A stretch of DNA of 64,000 nucleotides from NCBI RefSeq assembly GCF_020524765.1, contig NZ_JAIVLR010000001.1, forward strand, positions 1,488,001-1,552,000, in the 5' to 3' direction. This document shows positions 44,435 through 54,176 of this stretch, one piece after another (positions within the stretch are counted from its first letter, which is position 1; the number at the start of each line of letters is the position of its first letter). Under the pieces are notes generated by a model. It had not been told where the DNA came from. It was given only the letters and a program-made list of their open reading frames with translations, and searched no databases. Made by a program: the position numbers and the translations under genes. The DNA comes from Qipengyuania gaetbuli. Lineage in GTDB: Bacteria > Pseudomonadota > Alphaproteobacteria > Sphingomonadales > Sphingomonadaceae.

Positions 44435-44842
44435 TTACGCGGACGCAATCACCTTCTCGATGCGGTCGGTGCTTTGGCCGGTCACGGTCTTGTCGATCTC
44501 GCCCACCAGCCTGCTCTGCAGTTCGGAATGATAATGCTTGCGCATTTCGCCCAGCGTCTTCGGATCGGCGATGATCAGCACATCCGTGATCTCGCCGGAG
44601 ATCGCCTTGGCGTTCAACCATTCGGCTGCCGCGGCACCGTGGGCGAGTTCTTCGAGGTCGGTGCGGCCAAGCTGGCGACCGATATTGTCCTGGTGTCGCA
44701 CGCCGGCGCTAAAATTGCTCGGGCTGAGGTCCGGCTTCTCCGCATCCGAAAGCCGCGGCTCGAAGGGCTTGCCGGTATTGCGCATCACGGTGAAGCTTTC
44801 ACCGTCGACGATGGCGACATGCGCCTTGTGCGGCACTTTCAT
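44435..44842 (-). CDS. Host-attachment protein family (Host_attach)
   Basis: The 135-residue protein belongs to the family named for attachment to host cells, best known from plant-associated alphaproteobacteria. Conserved features are AHVAIVDGESFTVMRNTG at the N-terminus, the Arg/Gln-rich HQDNIGRQ turn, and IIADPKTLGEMRKHYH. It is cytosolic by sequence, with no signal peptide, so a direct surface role is doubtful and the real function is uncertain. The ATG at 44842 has GAGGAG upstream. It is a single-gene unit. Confidence 0.8.
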   Translation of the reverse strand: MKVPHKAHVAIVDGESFTVMRNTGKPFEPRLSDAEKPDLSPSNFSAGVRHQDNIGRQLGRTDLEELAHGAAAAEWLNAKAISGEITDVLIIADPKTLGEMRKHYHSELQSRLVGEIDKTVTGQSTDRIEKVIASA

Positions 44843-45067
44843 GGGATATCTCCTCTGGCTCGTTCGATGTCTCATCCTGTCAACGGACGAGCGAGCGATC
44901 CGGTCCGCCGATCCGGCGTGCTGCGCGCTCGCCCTGCCTTTCATGGTTCGACGAATTGCCAACCATCACGGGCCAACGACTTGAGCCTATCGCTTTCCGG
45001 CTTGACCGGCCTTGATCCATGACAACTATGTGCCCCGCCAAGGTTTGGGTTGCCCCGGGGGACTGAC

Positions 45068-47296
45068 ATGAAATCGATTATCCGCGTAACGGCTGCTGGC
45101 CTGTTGCTTTCCTCTTCGCACGCGGTGCTGGCACAGGAAGTGCCCATCGTGCTGCCCGGTGCGCCGGGCGAAGCGCCGCGCGTCATTGACAAGACTGAAG
45201 CCGTGGCGCTTTCGGACACGTCCTATTCGCCCGCCGACGTCGCCTTCATGCAGGGCATGATCGTCCATCACCAGCAGGCCGTCGACATGGCTGCCCTGGT
45301 GAAGGAACGTACCAATAACGACGCCATCCTGAAGACCGCCGACCGTATCGAGGCGGGCCAGAAGGACGAAATGAAGTTCATGCGGGAATGGCTGGAAGCG
45401 CGCGGGGAAGCGGTCACCATGCCTCATTCGGCGCATATGGGTCACGCCGGTCACGGCGGCATGAAAGGCATGGCCAGCGGCGAGCAGATGACGGCGCTGG
45501 CTGCCGCTCGCGGGACCGAATTCGACCGCCAGTTCCTGATGCTCATGGTCGCACACCACCAGGGCGCACTCGACATGGTCGAGGCCCTGCACGATGCCCC
45601 CGGCAGCGCTTACGAACCGGTGATGTTCGAATTCACGAACGAGGTCGTCAGCGACCAGCAGGCCGAGATCGAGCGCATGAACGCCGTGCTCGCCGAACTG
45701 TCGACCGACCCGCGCGCCACGCTCGCCGCCGGTTTCCGCGACGCTGGCGAGGCGATTTCCGGCCTGCGCCTGGTCGTCGCGCAGCCCAAGCCCACCGGCT
45801 TCTTCGATCCTGCCAACCCCGCCGGCCTCCAGCCGCGCATCGAGAAAGACAAGGACGAGAAGGACGAAGAGGACAAGAAGGCCAAGCCGGCCAAGAAGGC
45901 TGCGAGCGAAGACGAGGACGGCGAGGAAGAGAAGCCGCGCTTCGGCAAGCGAGGTTCGCTGCTCGACTTCGCCAATACCGACATGGCCTTTTCCGGCGAC
46001 CTGATGGTGGCCGGCAATTATCACGGCTTCAACGCCTATCGCCTTGGCGAAGACGGCGTGCCGCAGCTGGTCAGCTCGGTCGTCTGCCCCGGCGGTCAGG
46101 GCGACGTCTCGATCGTCGGCAACCTGCTCGTGATGAGCGTGCAGGACAGCCGCGCGCGCGTCGATTGCGGTCTGCAGGGCGTCAATGGCAAGGTGAGCGA
46201 GGAGCGCTTCCGCGGCCTGCGCATCTTCGACATCTCGGACATCACCCGCCCGCGCCAGGTCGGCCAGGTGCAGACCTGCCGCGGCAGCCACACCCACTCC
46301 ATCGTCACAGCCGACGACAAGACCATCGTCGTCTACAATTCGGGCACGTCCTATGTGCGCGACGAGAAGGAAATGGCGGGCTGTTTCAACACCGCCGGTG
46401 ACGAAACCGCGCTCTTCAGCATCGACGTCATCGAGATCCCGGTCGCCAATCCCGCGGCGGCCCGCATCGTCGACAGCCCGCGCGTGTTTGCCAAGGATGG
46501 CCAGATCGCCGGCCTGTGGCGCGGCGGCGACCATGGCGAAGGCACGCAGGACACCAATGTCACGAACCAGTGCCACGACATCACGGTCTTCCCGTCGAAG
46601 AAGATCGCGGCCGGCGCTTGCTCGGGCAATGGCATCGTGCTCGACATCTCGAACCCGCTGAAGCCCACGCGTATCGCCGATGTGACTGACAAAGGCTTCG
46701 CCTACTGGCACTCGGCCACCTTCAACAATGACGGCACCAAAGTGCTGTTCACCGACGAATGGGGCGGCGGCGGTCGTCCGCGTTGCCAGGCGGGCGATCC
46801 CGTGACCTGGGGTGCCGACGCCTTCTATGCGCTCAATGGCGACAAGCTTGAATACCGCGGCGTCTTCAAGCTTCCCGCTCCGCAGAGCGACAAGGAGAAC
46901 TGCGTCGCGCACAACGGTTCGATCATCCCGGTACCGGGCCGCGATATCTTCGTGCAGGCATGGTACCAGGGCGGCATTTCGGTGATCGATTTCACCGATG
47001 CGACCAATCCGGTCGAGATCGCCTATTTCGACCGTGGCCCGATCGACAAGGACCAGCTGATTACCGGCGGTTATTGGTCGGCTTACTGGTACAACGGCCG
47101 TATCTATGCGACCGAGATCAGCCGCGGCCTCGACGTCTTCGCGCTCGAGCCCAGCGAATTCCTCACTGCCGAGGAAATCGCGGCAGCCGAAGCGGCGCAG
47201 TATTCGGGCGGCGTCTTCAATCCGCAGACACAGACCGAAGTGACCTGGCCCGCCGATGTCATCGCGGCGGTGGAAGCCAGCCGCAAGGGCGGCTGA
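45068..47296 (+). CDS. Exported DUF305-LVIVD fusion protein
   Basis: The 742-residue protein has a signal peptide (through VLAQ) and a DUF305 ferritin-like domain at about 45-210 with two HHQ-A-DM motifs (MIVHHQQAVDMA; MVAHHQGALDM). Between them lies a His/Met-rich stretch HMGHAGHGGMKGM, a likely copper ligand (inference). A highly charged Lys/Asp/Glu linker at about 255-300 leads to LVIVD-type beta-propeller repeats (about 305-700), such as GLRIFDISDITRPRQVG and GIVLDISNPLKPTRIADV, with a Cys-containing surface. DUF305 and LVIVD are normally separate; here they are joined. It is probably a periplasmic or surface metal or redox protein. Confidence 0.85.
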   Translation: MKSIIRVTAAGLLLSSSHAVLAQEVPIVLPGAPGEAPRVIDKTEAVALSDTSYSPADVAFMQGMIVHHQQAVDMAALVKERTNNDAILKTADRIEAGQKDEMKFMREWLEARGEAVTMPHSAHMGHAGHGGMKGMASGEQMTALAAARGTEFDRQFLMLMVAHHQGALDMVEALHDAPGSAYEPVMFEFTNEVVSDQQAEIERMNAVLAELSTDPRATLAAGFRDAGEAISGLRLVVAQPKPTGFFDPANPAGLQPRIEKDKDEKDEEDKKAKPAKKAASEDEDGEEEKPRFGKRGSLLDFANTDMAFSGDLMVAGNYHGFNAYRLGEDGVPQLVSSVVCPGGQGDVSIVGNLLVMSVQDSRARVDCGLQGVNGKVSEERFRGLRIFDISDITRPRQVGQVQTCRGSHTHSIVTADDKTIVVYNSGTSYVRDEKEMAGCFNTAGDETALFSIDVIEIPVANPAAARIVDSPRVFAKDGQIAGLWRGGDHGEGTQDTNVTNQCHDITVFPSKKIAAGACSGNGIVLDISNPLKPTRIADVTDKGFAYWHSATFNNDGTKVLFTDEWGGGGRPRCQAGDPVTWGADAFYALNGDKLEYRGVFKLPAPQSDKENCVAHNGSIIPVPGRDIFVQAWYQGGISVIDFTDATNPVEIAYFDRGPIDKDQLITGGYWSAYWYNGRIYATEISRGLDVFALEPSEFLTAEEIAAAEAAQYSGGVFNPQTQTEVTWPADVIAAVEASRKGG

Positions 47297-47374
47297 CCGG
47301 AGCCGCCGGTAGCAGGAGCCATCCGTCAATCGGGGCGAGAGCAGAACTCGCCCCCATAGTGCAGGGAGCCGATT

Positions 47375-48460
47375 TTGGGCTGGGTCGCAACCGCTCGTCT
47401 CGTCGAGGCGATCTATGACGCCGAAGCATTCACCGACGTCGTCGGTGAACTTGCGCAGAGCATCGGTGCGCGATCCTTCTTCGGCGGCTTCGGGCTGGAG
47501 GGCGGCCTCAGCGATTTCGCGATCGACAGCGGTTGGTGGTCGGCGGAGCAGATCGCGCTCTACGGCAGCGCCTATATCGAGCACGACCCCTGTGTCGGCG
47601 CGATGCTGTCGAACTGGCACCCGCAAAAGGTGCTCGACCTCGAACGGCTGATCGGCGGGCGCGAGTTCGAACACAGCCTGCTCTACCAGGACTTCATCCG
47701 CCCGATGGGGGATGACACGTTCCGTGCGCTTGGGGTTCCGTTCGAACTCGCTGGCGGCAAGGGCGCAGTGACCTTCCAGCGGGGGATCGGCCAGGCGAAA
47801 TTCTCGGAGGAGGAGAAGGCCGCGCTTGAACGGTTTGCACCTGCCTTGGCGCAGCTGTTCGCAGCACGCGGAAAGATCGTCGCGCTGGAAAATACGGCGC
47901 AGCGTCACCGCGGCCTTGCCGACAGTTTCGGGCGACCCATGATGAACCTGACGTCTGCAGGCAGGCTGGTGGAAGCCAATGCAGCTGGCAGCGCGCTGCT
48001 GAAGGCCGGACAGGTGCTGGAACTCCACGAAGGCTTCGTGCGCCCGCCTGCAATCCGGATGCGCCAACCGTTCAAGGATGCGCTTTCAGCGATGGCGGAG
48101 CGGCCCGGCGCGGGAATGTCCGGCCTTCGCCTGACCCGGCCCGACGCGCCGCCGGATGAGGCGATCGCATTGCCGCAAATGGACGGTACTATCCTGCTCG
48201 AGATCATGCCTGCCGCAGCGCCCGACCTGTCGGCCGACCTGCAGCGGATCTATGGCCTGTCCCCGTCCGAAAGCCAGGTCGCTACATTGCTCTGCGACGG
48301 GCATTCGATCGGCGAGATTGCCGAATTACGGAACGTCAGCATCCATACCGTGCGCCTGCAGGTGCGCTCTGTCGCGGCGAAGATGGGCTGTTCGCGGCAG
48401 GTCGACATCGTCCGGCGAATAGCTGCCCTGCCGCGATATCATTCGTCCCAAATACAGTAA
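47375..48460 (+). CDS. LuxR-family transcriptional regulator
   Basis: The 361-residue regulator has a C-terminal LuxR helix-turn-helix (SPSESQVATLLCDGHSIGEIAELRNVSIHTVRLQVRSVAAKMG, about 295-340) and N-terminal sensory sequence of unknown ligand, with a PAS-like segment near 190-290. No receiver Asp pattern or AHL-binding Trp/Tyr set is evident. The start TTG has GGGAG 6 bases upstream. It follows the DUF305-LVIVD gene by 78 bases on the same strand and could control it. A strong terminator lies about 100 bases after the stop. Confidence 0.82.
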   Translation: MGWVATARLVEAIYDAEAFTDVVGELAQSIGARSFFGGFGLEGGLSDFAIDSGWWSAEQIALYGSAYIEHDPCVGAMLSNWHPQKVLDLERLIGGREFEHSLLYQDFIRPMGDDTFRALGVPFELAGGKGAVTFQRGIGQAKFSEEEKAALERFAPALAQLFAARGKIVALENTAQRHRGLADSFGRPMMNLTSAGRLVEANAAGSALLKAGQVLELHEGFVRPPAIRMRQPFKDALSAMAERPGAGMSGLRLTRPDAPPDEAIALPQMDGTILLEIMPAAAPDLSADLQRIYGLSPSESQVATLLCDGHSIGEIAELRNVSIHTVRLQVRSVAAKMGCSRQVDIVRRIAALPRYHSSQIQ

Positions 48461-48480
48461 TATAGCGCGTTTGCGTTATT

Positions 48481-48595
48481 CTCCCGGCAAGTCGTGTCGT
48501 TTATCAGCGACTTGCGACCCGAAGGGAGCCTGTTAGACAACAAGCTTTCTCGACTTTGCACCCGGCGGGCCCATGCTCGCCGGGTCTTTTTTTGG
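48481..48595 (+). ncRNA. Structured RNA or 3' UTR ending at a strong terminator
   Basis: Between luxR and the groEL terminator the plus strand holds GCAAGTCG/CGACTTGC (48487-48515, 8-bp stem), an outer CTCCC/GGGAG pairing (48481-48528), and a final terminator hairpin. This is either the long 3' end of the LuxR-type transcript or a separate small RNA. No promoter is convincing. No open frame is present. Confidence 0.4.
48560..48593 (+). terminator. Intrinsic terminator downstream of luxR-type gene
   Basis: ACCCGGCG/CGCCGGGT form an 8-bp stem around a 10-base loop, followed by TCTTTTTTT on the plus strand. Confidence 0.85.
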
Positions 48596-48628
48596 CGTTT
48601 TCCGGCCGCACAATTGGTTCAACCGACG

Positions 48629-48664
48629 AAAAAGGCCCGGCGGATCGCTCCGCCGGGCCTCTTT
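48629..48664 (-). terminator. Bidirectional terminator, groEL end
   Basis: A perfect 11-bp stem AGGCCCGGCGG/CCGCCGGGCCT (loop ATCGCT) ends the groESL transcript on the minus strand with TTTTT. On the plus strand CTTTTC also follows. Confidence 0.88.
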
Positions 48665-48686
48665 TCGTTCGGCTGTGGTGCCGGGC

Positions 48687-50372
<1,686 letters not shown>

Positions 50373-50386
50373 TCAGAGGATCGGGC

Positions 50387-50674
50387 TCAGCCGATGATCC
50401 CCATGATGTCGCTTTCCTTCATGATCAGCAGGTCTTCGCCGTCGAGCTTGACCTCGGTGCCCGACCACTTGCCGAACAGCACGCGGTCGCCGGCCTTCAC
50501 GTCCAGCGGAGTGACGGTGCCGTCTTCGGCCTTCGAGCCGTTGCCCACGGCCACGACTTCGCCTTCGCTCGGCTTTTCCTTGGCGCTGTCGGGAATGATG
50601 ATCCCGCCGGCGGTCTTTTCTTCTGCTTCGATGCGACGCACGAGCACACGGTCGTGCAGCGGACGAAATGCCAT
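50387..50674 (-). CDS. groES: 10 kDa co-chaperonin GroES
   Basis: The 95-residue lid of the GroEL cage begins [14 protein letters not shown] and has the mobile loop [23 protein letters not shown], ending with [14 protein letters not shown]. The start at 50674 is chosen over a longer frame that reads through the promoter and CIRCE region. It is the first gene of the heat-shock operon with groEL. Confidence 0.98.
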   Translation of the reverse strand: MAFRPLHDRVLVRRIEAEEKTAGGIIIPDSAKEKPSEGEVVAVGNGSKAEDGTVTPLDVKAGDRVLFGKWSGTEVKLDGEDLLIMKESDIMGIIG

Positions 50675-50709
50675 GTTGATGACCTTTCTACTGAGAGTGG
50701 ATGTCTGGA

Positions 50710-50736
50710 TTGGCACTCCCACCCGGAGAGTGCCAG
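50710..50736 (-). promoter_or_regulatory. CIRCE operator (HrcA site) of groESL
   Basis: GCACTC-N9-GAGTGC with flanking TTG and CAG forms the CIRCE inverted repeat, 36 bases upstream of the groES start on the minus strand. HrcA represses groE operons through this element in many bacteria. hrcA itself is not in the window. Confidence 0.9.
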
Positions 50737-50745
50737 CGGGTGCGC

Positions 50746-50773
50746 ATTTGGTAGCGCCCCGGCGCGGAGTCAA
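50746..50773 (-). promoter_or_regulatory. Putative groESL promoter
   Basis: On the minus strand TTGACT (50773-50768) and CCAAAT (50751-50746) are separated by 16 bases, just upstream of CIRCE, so the transcript would start within or next to the operator. The -10 is a poor match. Confidence 0.45.
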
Positions 50774-50824
50774 CGGGTCGGCGAGGAAAAAATTTGCCCC
50801 GTGCGGGCCGCGGCGCTCGCGTTC

Positions 50825-52240
50825 CTAGAAGGCGTGGTGCGGCTCTGCCGTGAGGCCGAGCGTTTCGCGCCTCGCCCAGCGCCAGGTCAGCAGTCCGGCC
50901 GAGAAAACCAGCCCGATGGCCAGACCGATCCACACTCCGGTACCCTCCAGCGGTGTATAGAAGCCGAGCCAGATTGCCGTGCCGAAGCCGGGCACCCAGT
51001 AGCTGAAGACCGCGATCAGCATCGGCATGCGGGTGTCCTGCAGGCCGCGCAGGGCGCCTGCCGCGACCGCCTGCACGCCGTCGAACAGCTGGAAGGCCGC
51101 GGCGACCTTCATGTAGCGCACGGCAAAGACGACCATGGCGGCGTTCGCGGCGAGGGTCGGATCGATATAGATGCGCAGGAGCAGCATCGGCGCGGCGAGC
51201 ATCAGGATTGCGGTGATGCACATGAAGGCGCCGCCCATGGCGATACCGACCCAGCCTGCCCGGCCCATCGCCGCGCGGTCGCGCGCGCCAAAGTGATAGC
51301 CGACCCGGATGGTCGCCGCCTGCCCGAGGCCGAACGGGATCTGGAAGGCAAGCGCTGCAATCTGCAGGGCGATCGTGTGGCCCGCCAGCTCGGCCGGTCC
51401 GATCCGCCCCATGAGCAGTGCGGCACCGCTGAACAGACCGGCTTCCGCGATGATGATGATCATCACCGGCGTGCCCAGGATTACCAGCTCGCGCATTCTC
51501 GGCCATTCGGGCCGCCACCAGTTGCCAAGGATGCGGTAGCGACGCAGGCGCCGGTCGAGGCGGATCGCAACGAGGTAGCTGGCAAGCTGGACGAACGAGG
51601 TCAGCACGCTCGCCAGTGCCGAGCCTTCGAGGCCAAGCGCCGGGGCACCGAGATTGCCGAACACGAAGGCGTAGTTGAACACCACGCTGGCAACCAGCGC
51701 GACGCCCGTGATGGCAGTGGCGAAAACCGGACGGCCGAGCGCGGAAACGAAATTGCGCAGGACGCTAGAGGCGATCATCGGCCACATGGCAAACATGATG
51801 ATGACCAGGAAGTCGCCTGCCCGCTCGGACAGCGCGTCGTCCTGGCCGGTCAGCCGCATCAGCGCCTCGCCCTGCCAGCAGATCGCCATCCCGACGAGCG
51901 CTGCGACGACCGAGAGCCACATGGCCATTCGCACCGAGCGGCGAACCTCGCGGACCGAATGGCGGCGGCGGCCCAGTTCCTCGGCGATGAGTGCAGCGAC
52001 CATCCCGACCAGACCGGTGAAGGCCCACATCGTCAGGCCGAACAGCGCGATGCCCAGAGCGGAGGCCGCCAGTTCGCGCTCGCCCAGCCGTGCGACGAAT
52101 ATCACGTCGACTGCATGGACCAGCATCTGCAGCAGGTTGGCGAGCGCCAGTGGCCAGGCCAGCCGGAAGGTCGCGGCGATTTCCTCGCGCCAGCCGTCAC
52201 CGCCCGCGGGCGTGGGCGCAAGCGGGCGATCACTGCGCAT
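50825..52240 (-). CDS. MATE-family efflux transporter
   Basis: The 471-residue inner-membrane exporter has about 12 hydrophobic segments in two similar halves, with N-terminal FRLAWPLALANLLQMLVHAVDVIFVARLGERELAASALG. Drug or metabolite cation antiport is typical for the family, and no substrate is evident. The ATG at 52240 is preferred; an in-frame TTG 12 codons earlier would add MVSVPGWPIERA. It lies downstream of the divergent promoter region of the PilZ-XRE gene. Confidence 0.92.
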   Translation of the reverse strand: MRSDRPLAPTPAGGDGWREEIAATFRLAWPLALANLLQMLVHAVDVIFVARLGERELAASALGIALFGLTMWAFTGLVGMVAALIAEELGRRRHSVREVRRSVRMAMWLSVVAALVGMAICWQGEALMRLTGQDDALSERAGDFLVIIMFAMWPMIASSVLRNFVSALGRPVFATAITGVALVASVVFNYAFVFGNLGAPALGLEGSALASVLTSFVQLASYLVAIRLDRRLRRYRILGNWWRPEWPRMRELVILGTPVMIIIIAEAGLFSGAALLMGRIGPAELAGHTIALQIAALAFQIPFGLGQAATIRVGYHFGARDRAAMGRAGWVGIAMGGAFMCITAILMLAAPMLLLRIYIDPTLAANAAMVVFAVRYMKVAAAFQLFDGVQAVAAGALRGLQDTRMPMLIAVFSYWVPGFGTAIWLGFYTPLEGTGVWIGLAIGLVFSAGLLTWRWARRETLGLTAEPHHAF

Positions 52241-52377
52241 GGCCCGCTCGATAGGCCAGCCGGGGACACTTACCAATCCCGCGCCGGTTTCTGGGCCTTA
52301 CACGGTGACAAACTGGCACCGCTTTGCCACAGTGCTCTTCGTGATGACGCAGCATCGCACGCGACCGGGACGGATAG

Positions 52378-53064
52378 GTGAAAGAGACGAGGACCGAGGA
52401 AACCTCAGCTGACGAGGCCGACCGGCGGCGCCGGAAACCCCGCCTCGTGCTCCGTCTCAATACCGGCGTGGGCCAGTCGGGCCGCGCCTTCGACGCGGAA
52501 ATCATGAATTTGTCGCACAGCGGCATGCTGGTGAAGACGCAGGCGACGCTTGCTTTCGACGCCCCGCTCGAAGTGGTGCTGCCCAAGGTCGGGCCCACCG
52601 TGGCGAAAGTCGTCTGGTTCGACGACCAGCTCTATGGCTGCAGCTTTTCGACGCCGCTCACGCCGGAACAACTGGATGCAGCCAATGAGGCGGCGTCCGA
52701 CCCGGATGAAACGCACGGCGTCGACCACGCTACGCTGGGGGCGCGCATCCGCCACCTGCGCAATCGGAGGGGCATGACCATGCGGGGTCTCGCCGCAGCC
52801 GTCGGGGTCAGCAAGCCGACCTTGTGGAAGTGGGAAAGCGACCAGGTGCGGCCGCGGCACAAGACCATGCAGCGCCTCGCCGACGAGCTGGGCGTGAGCG
52901 AACTGGAACTGGTCTACGGTACGCCCGACCTCGGCGAACCGGACGAGACCGTGCAGGGCTCGCTGGCCGAAATCGTGCGCGATGCGAAAAAGCGTATCGC
53001 CGAGGCGGCCGGTGTCGACGAAGCCAGGGTCGATGTGTCGATCGACTGGGGCGACGGCGAATAG
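52378..53064 (+). CDS. PilZ-XRE fusion protein
   Basis: The 228-residue protein joins a PilZ-type domain (about 20-105) with RRRRKPRLVLRLN and the NLSHSG turn, the two motifs that bind cyclic di-GMP in canonical PilZ domains, to an XRE helix-turn-helix (about 122-180; IRHLRNRRGMTMRGLAAAVGVSKPTLWKWESDQVRPRHKTMQRLADELGV). A short C-terminal helical tail follows. This suggests a transcription factor responding directly to c-di-GMP (inference). The start is a GTG. It lies divergent from the MATE gene and convergent with the tad operon end. Confidence 0.87.
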   Translation: MKETRTEETSADEADRRRRKPRLVLRLNTGVGQSGRAFDAEIMNLSHSGMLVKTQATLAFDAPLEVVLPKVGPTVAKVVWFDDQLYGCSFSTPLTPEQLDAANEAASDPDETHGVDHATLGARIRHLRNRRGMTMRGLAAAVGVSKPTLWKWESDQVRPRHKTMQRLADELGVSELELVYGTPDLGEPDETVQGSLAEIVRDAKKRIAEAAGVDEARVDVSIDWGDGE

Positions 53065-53077
53065 GCCAGCGCCCGGC

Positions 53078-53701
53078 TCAGTCCATCAATACGAGCCGGT
53101 CCCTGATCGCGTCGTAGCGCAGGTCCAGTCCTGCCCGGCGGACGGCATCGAGCGACAGGCGGTCGCCCTGCGGAAGCTTCGCGTCGTCCATCGCCAGCCC
53201 GAGCCGTTCGAGCGCGGACAGGAGTTCTGCGCGCCCGATCTCGATACGGGTCGCGTCGACCAGGATGATGGGTAGCTCGGTCTGCGCGCCCTTTTCCCGC
53301 GCCAGTGCCTTGGTCACCCGCATGCCGTCCGGCCCGGGATTGAAGTTGGGCTTGAGCGAGAAATCGAGCGCGAGGATGTTCCTGTCGGAAGATCCGCGCG
53401 GTGCGGGACCCATGCTGGACGGCTCCGGCGCGCCGGGCGTGTGCGGGGCAACTTCGGCAAGATTGGCCGCCGGTTCGCCAGTGTCGGCGCGCTGCGCCCC
53501 GTGGCCGAAGTCGACCACGCTCTCGGCAGGGGCGGGTTCGAGCGCGACGCGCAGAATATCGCGCGAGGGATCATGGGGATGGACTGCCGCCGTCGAGGCG
53601 AAGGCAAGGAAGACGACGAGGAACGTTACCGCCACGGTCGCGGCGATGACCCCCAGTTGCATGACCTTGGTCCTGCGCGGTTGGGGAGGAGCAGGGCGCA
53701 T
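53078..53701 (-). CDS. Membrane-anchored unknown protein at the end of the tad operon
   Basis: The 207-residue protein has a basic N-terminus (PQPRRTK), one hydrophobic segment at about 14-36 and a Pro/Ala-rich periplasmic linker. A C-terminal region of about 80 residues (VTKALAREKGAQTELPIILVDATRIEIGRAELLSALERL, then RLSLDAVRRAGLDLRYDAIRDRLVLMD) looks like a small folded domain. No family is recognised. The start ATG overlaps the region of the CpaA stop, so it is likely the last gene of the tad operon, with a possible role in pilus assembly or positioning (context only). Confidence 0.68.
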   Translation of the reverse strand: MRPAPPQPRRTKVMQLGVIAATVAVTFLVVFLAFASTAAVHPHDPSRDILRVALEPAPAESVVDFGHGAQRADTGEPAANLAEVAPHTPGAPEPSSMGPAPRGSSDRNILALDFSLKPNFNPGPDGMRVTKALAREKGAQTELPIILVDATRIEIGRAELLSALERLGLAMDDAKLPQGDRLSLDAVRRAGLDLRYDAIRDRLVLMD

Positions 53702-53702
53702 G

Positions 53703-54167
53703 TCAGACCGCAAGTCGCAATCCGGCGAGGACAACCGCTCCCGCCGCGATAGCGAGACCGTAAGGCATCTTGGCAAAGTCGTCCTTGCGGGCGCGAAGCT
53801 GGGGATTGGACTTTTTCGCCATCAGCCAGAAGATGGCCATCACGCCTCCCAGCAGCACGATGGCAAGGGCCAGCGCGGGTGCGAGCTGGATCGGGAAGAA
53901 GGCCGCCACGCCGGCATAGAACTTGCCATCGCCCGCTCCGAACATGCCGCCGGCGAACAGTCCGTAGCCGAGCAGGAAGGCGACGACGACATGGGCGAAA
54001 TGCAGGCCAAGGCCGACCCATCCTGCCGCAGCGAAGGCAAAGCCAAGACCGGCGATGGCAATCGCAAGCGACAGGTAATTGGGCAGTTTGCGCTTAAGCA
54101 CATCGATGAGGGCACCGATGGTCGATAGCGCCGCGAGAACCCCGAAGGACAAGGAGGCGAGGGCCAT
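53703..54167 (-). CDS. cpaA: Prepilin peptidase CpaA/TadV
   Basis: The 154-residue inner-membrane aspartate protease of the A24 family cleaves Flp prepilin and pseudopilins. Six or so hydrophobic stretches; catalytic Asp residues lie in GALIDVLKRKLPN and the GxGD motif GAGDGKFYAG. It lacks the N-methylation domain of PilD, as is normal for the CpaA/TadV group. It lies 9 bases after the TPR lipoprotein gene and before the unknown membrane gene. Confidence 0.92.
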   Translation of the reverse strand: MALASLSFGVLAALSTIGALIDVLKRKLPNYLSLAIAIAGLGFAFAAAGWVGLGLHFAHVVVAFLLGYGLFAGGMFGAGDGKFYAGVAAFFPIQLAPALALAIVLLGGVMAIFWLMAKKSNPQLRARKDDFAKMPYGLAIAAGAVVLAGLRLAV

Positions 54168-54176
54168 TTCGAGCGA

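Noticed and set aside
45026..48067. 1013-residue open frame on the minus strand
   Set aside because: Antisense shadow of the DUF305-LVIVD and luxR-type genes. Its product has Arg/His/Asp-rich low-complexity content typical of GC-rich antisense frames.
52314..52328. Sigma-54-like promoter TGGCAC-N4-TTGC before the PilZ-XRE gene
   Set aside because: The spacing between GG and GC is 9 bases; sigma-54 promoters need 10 almost without exception.
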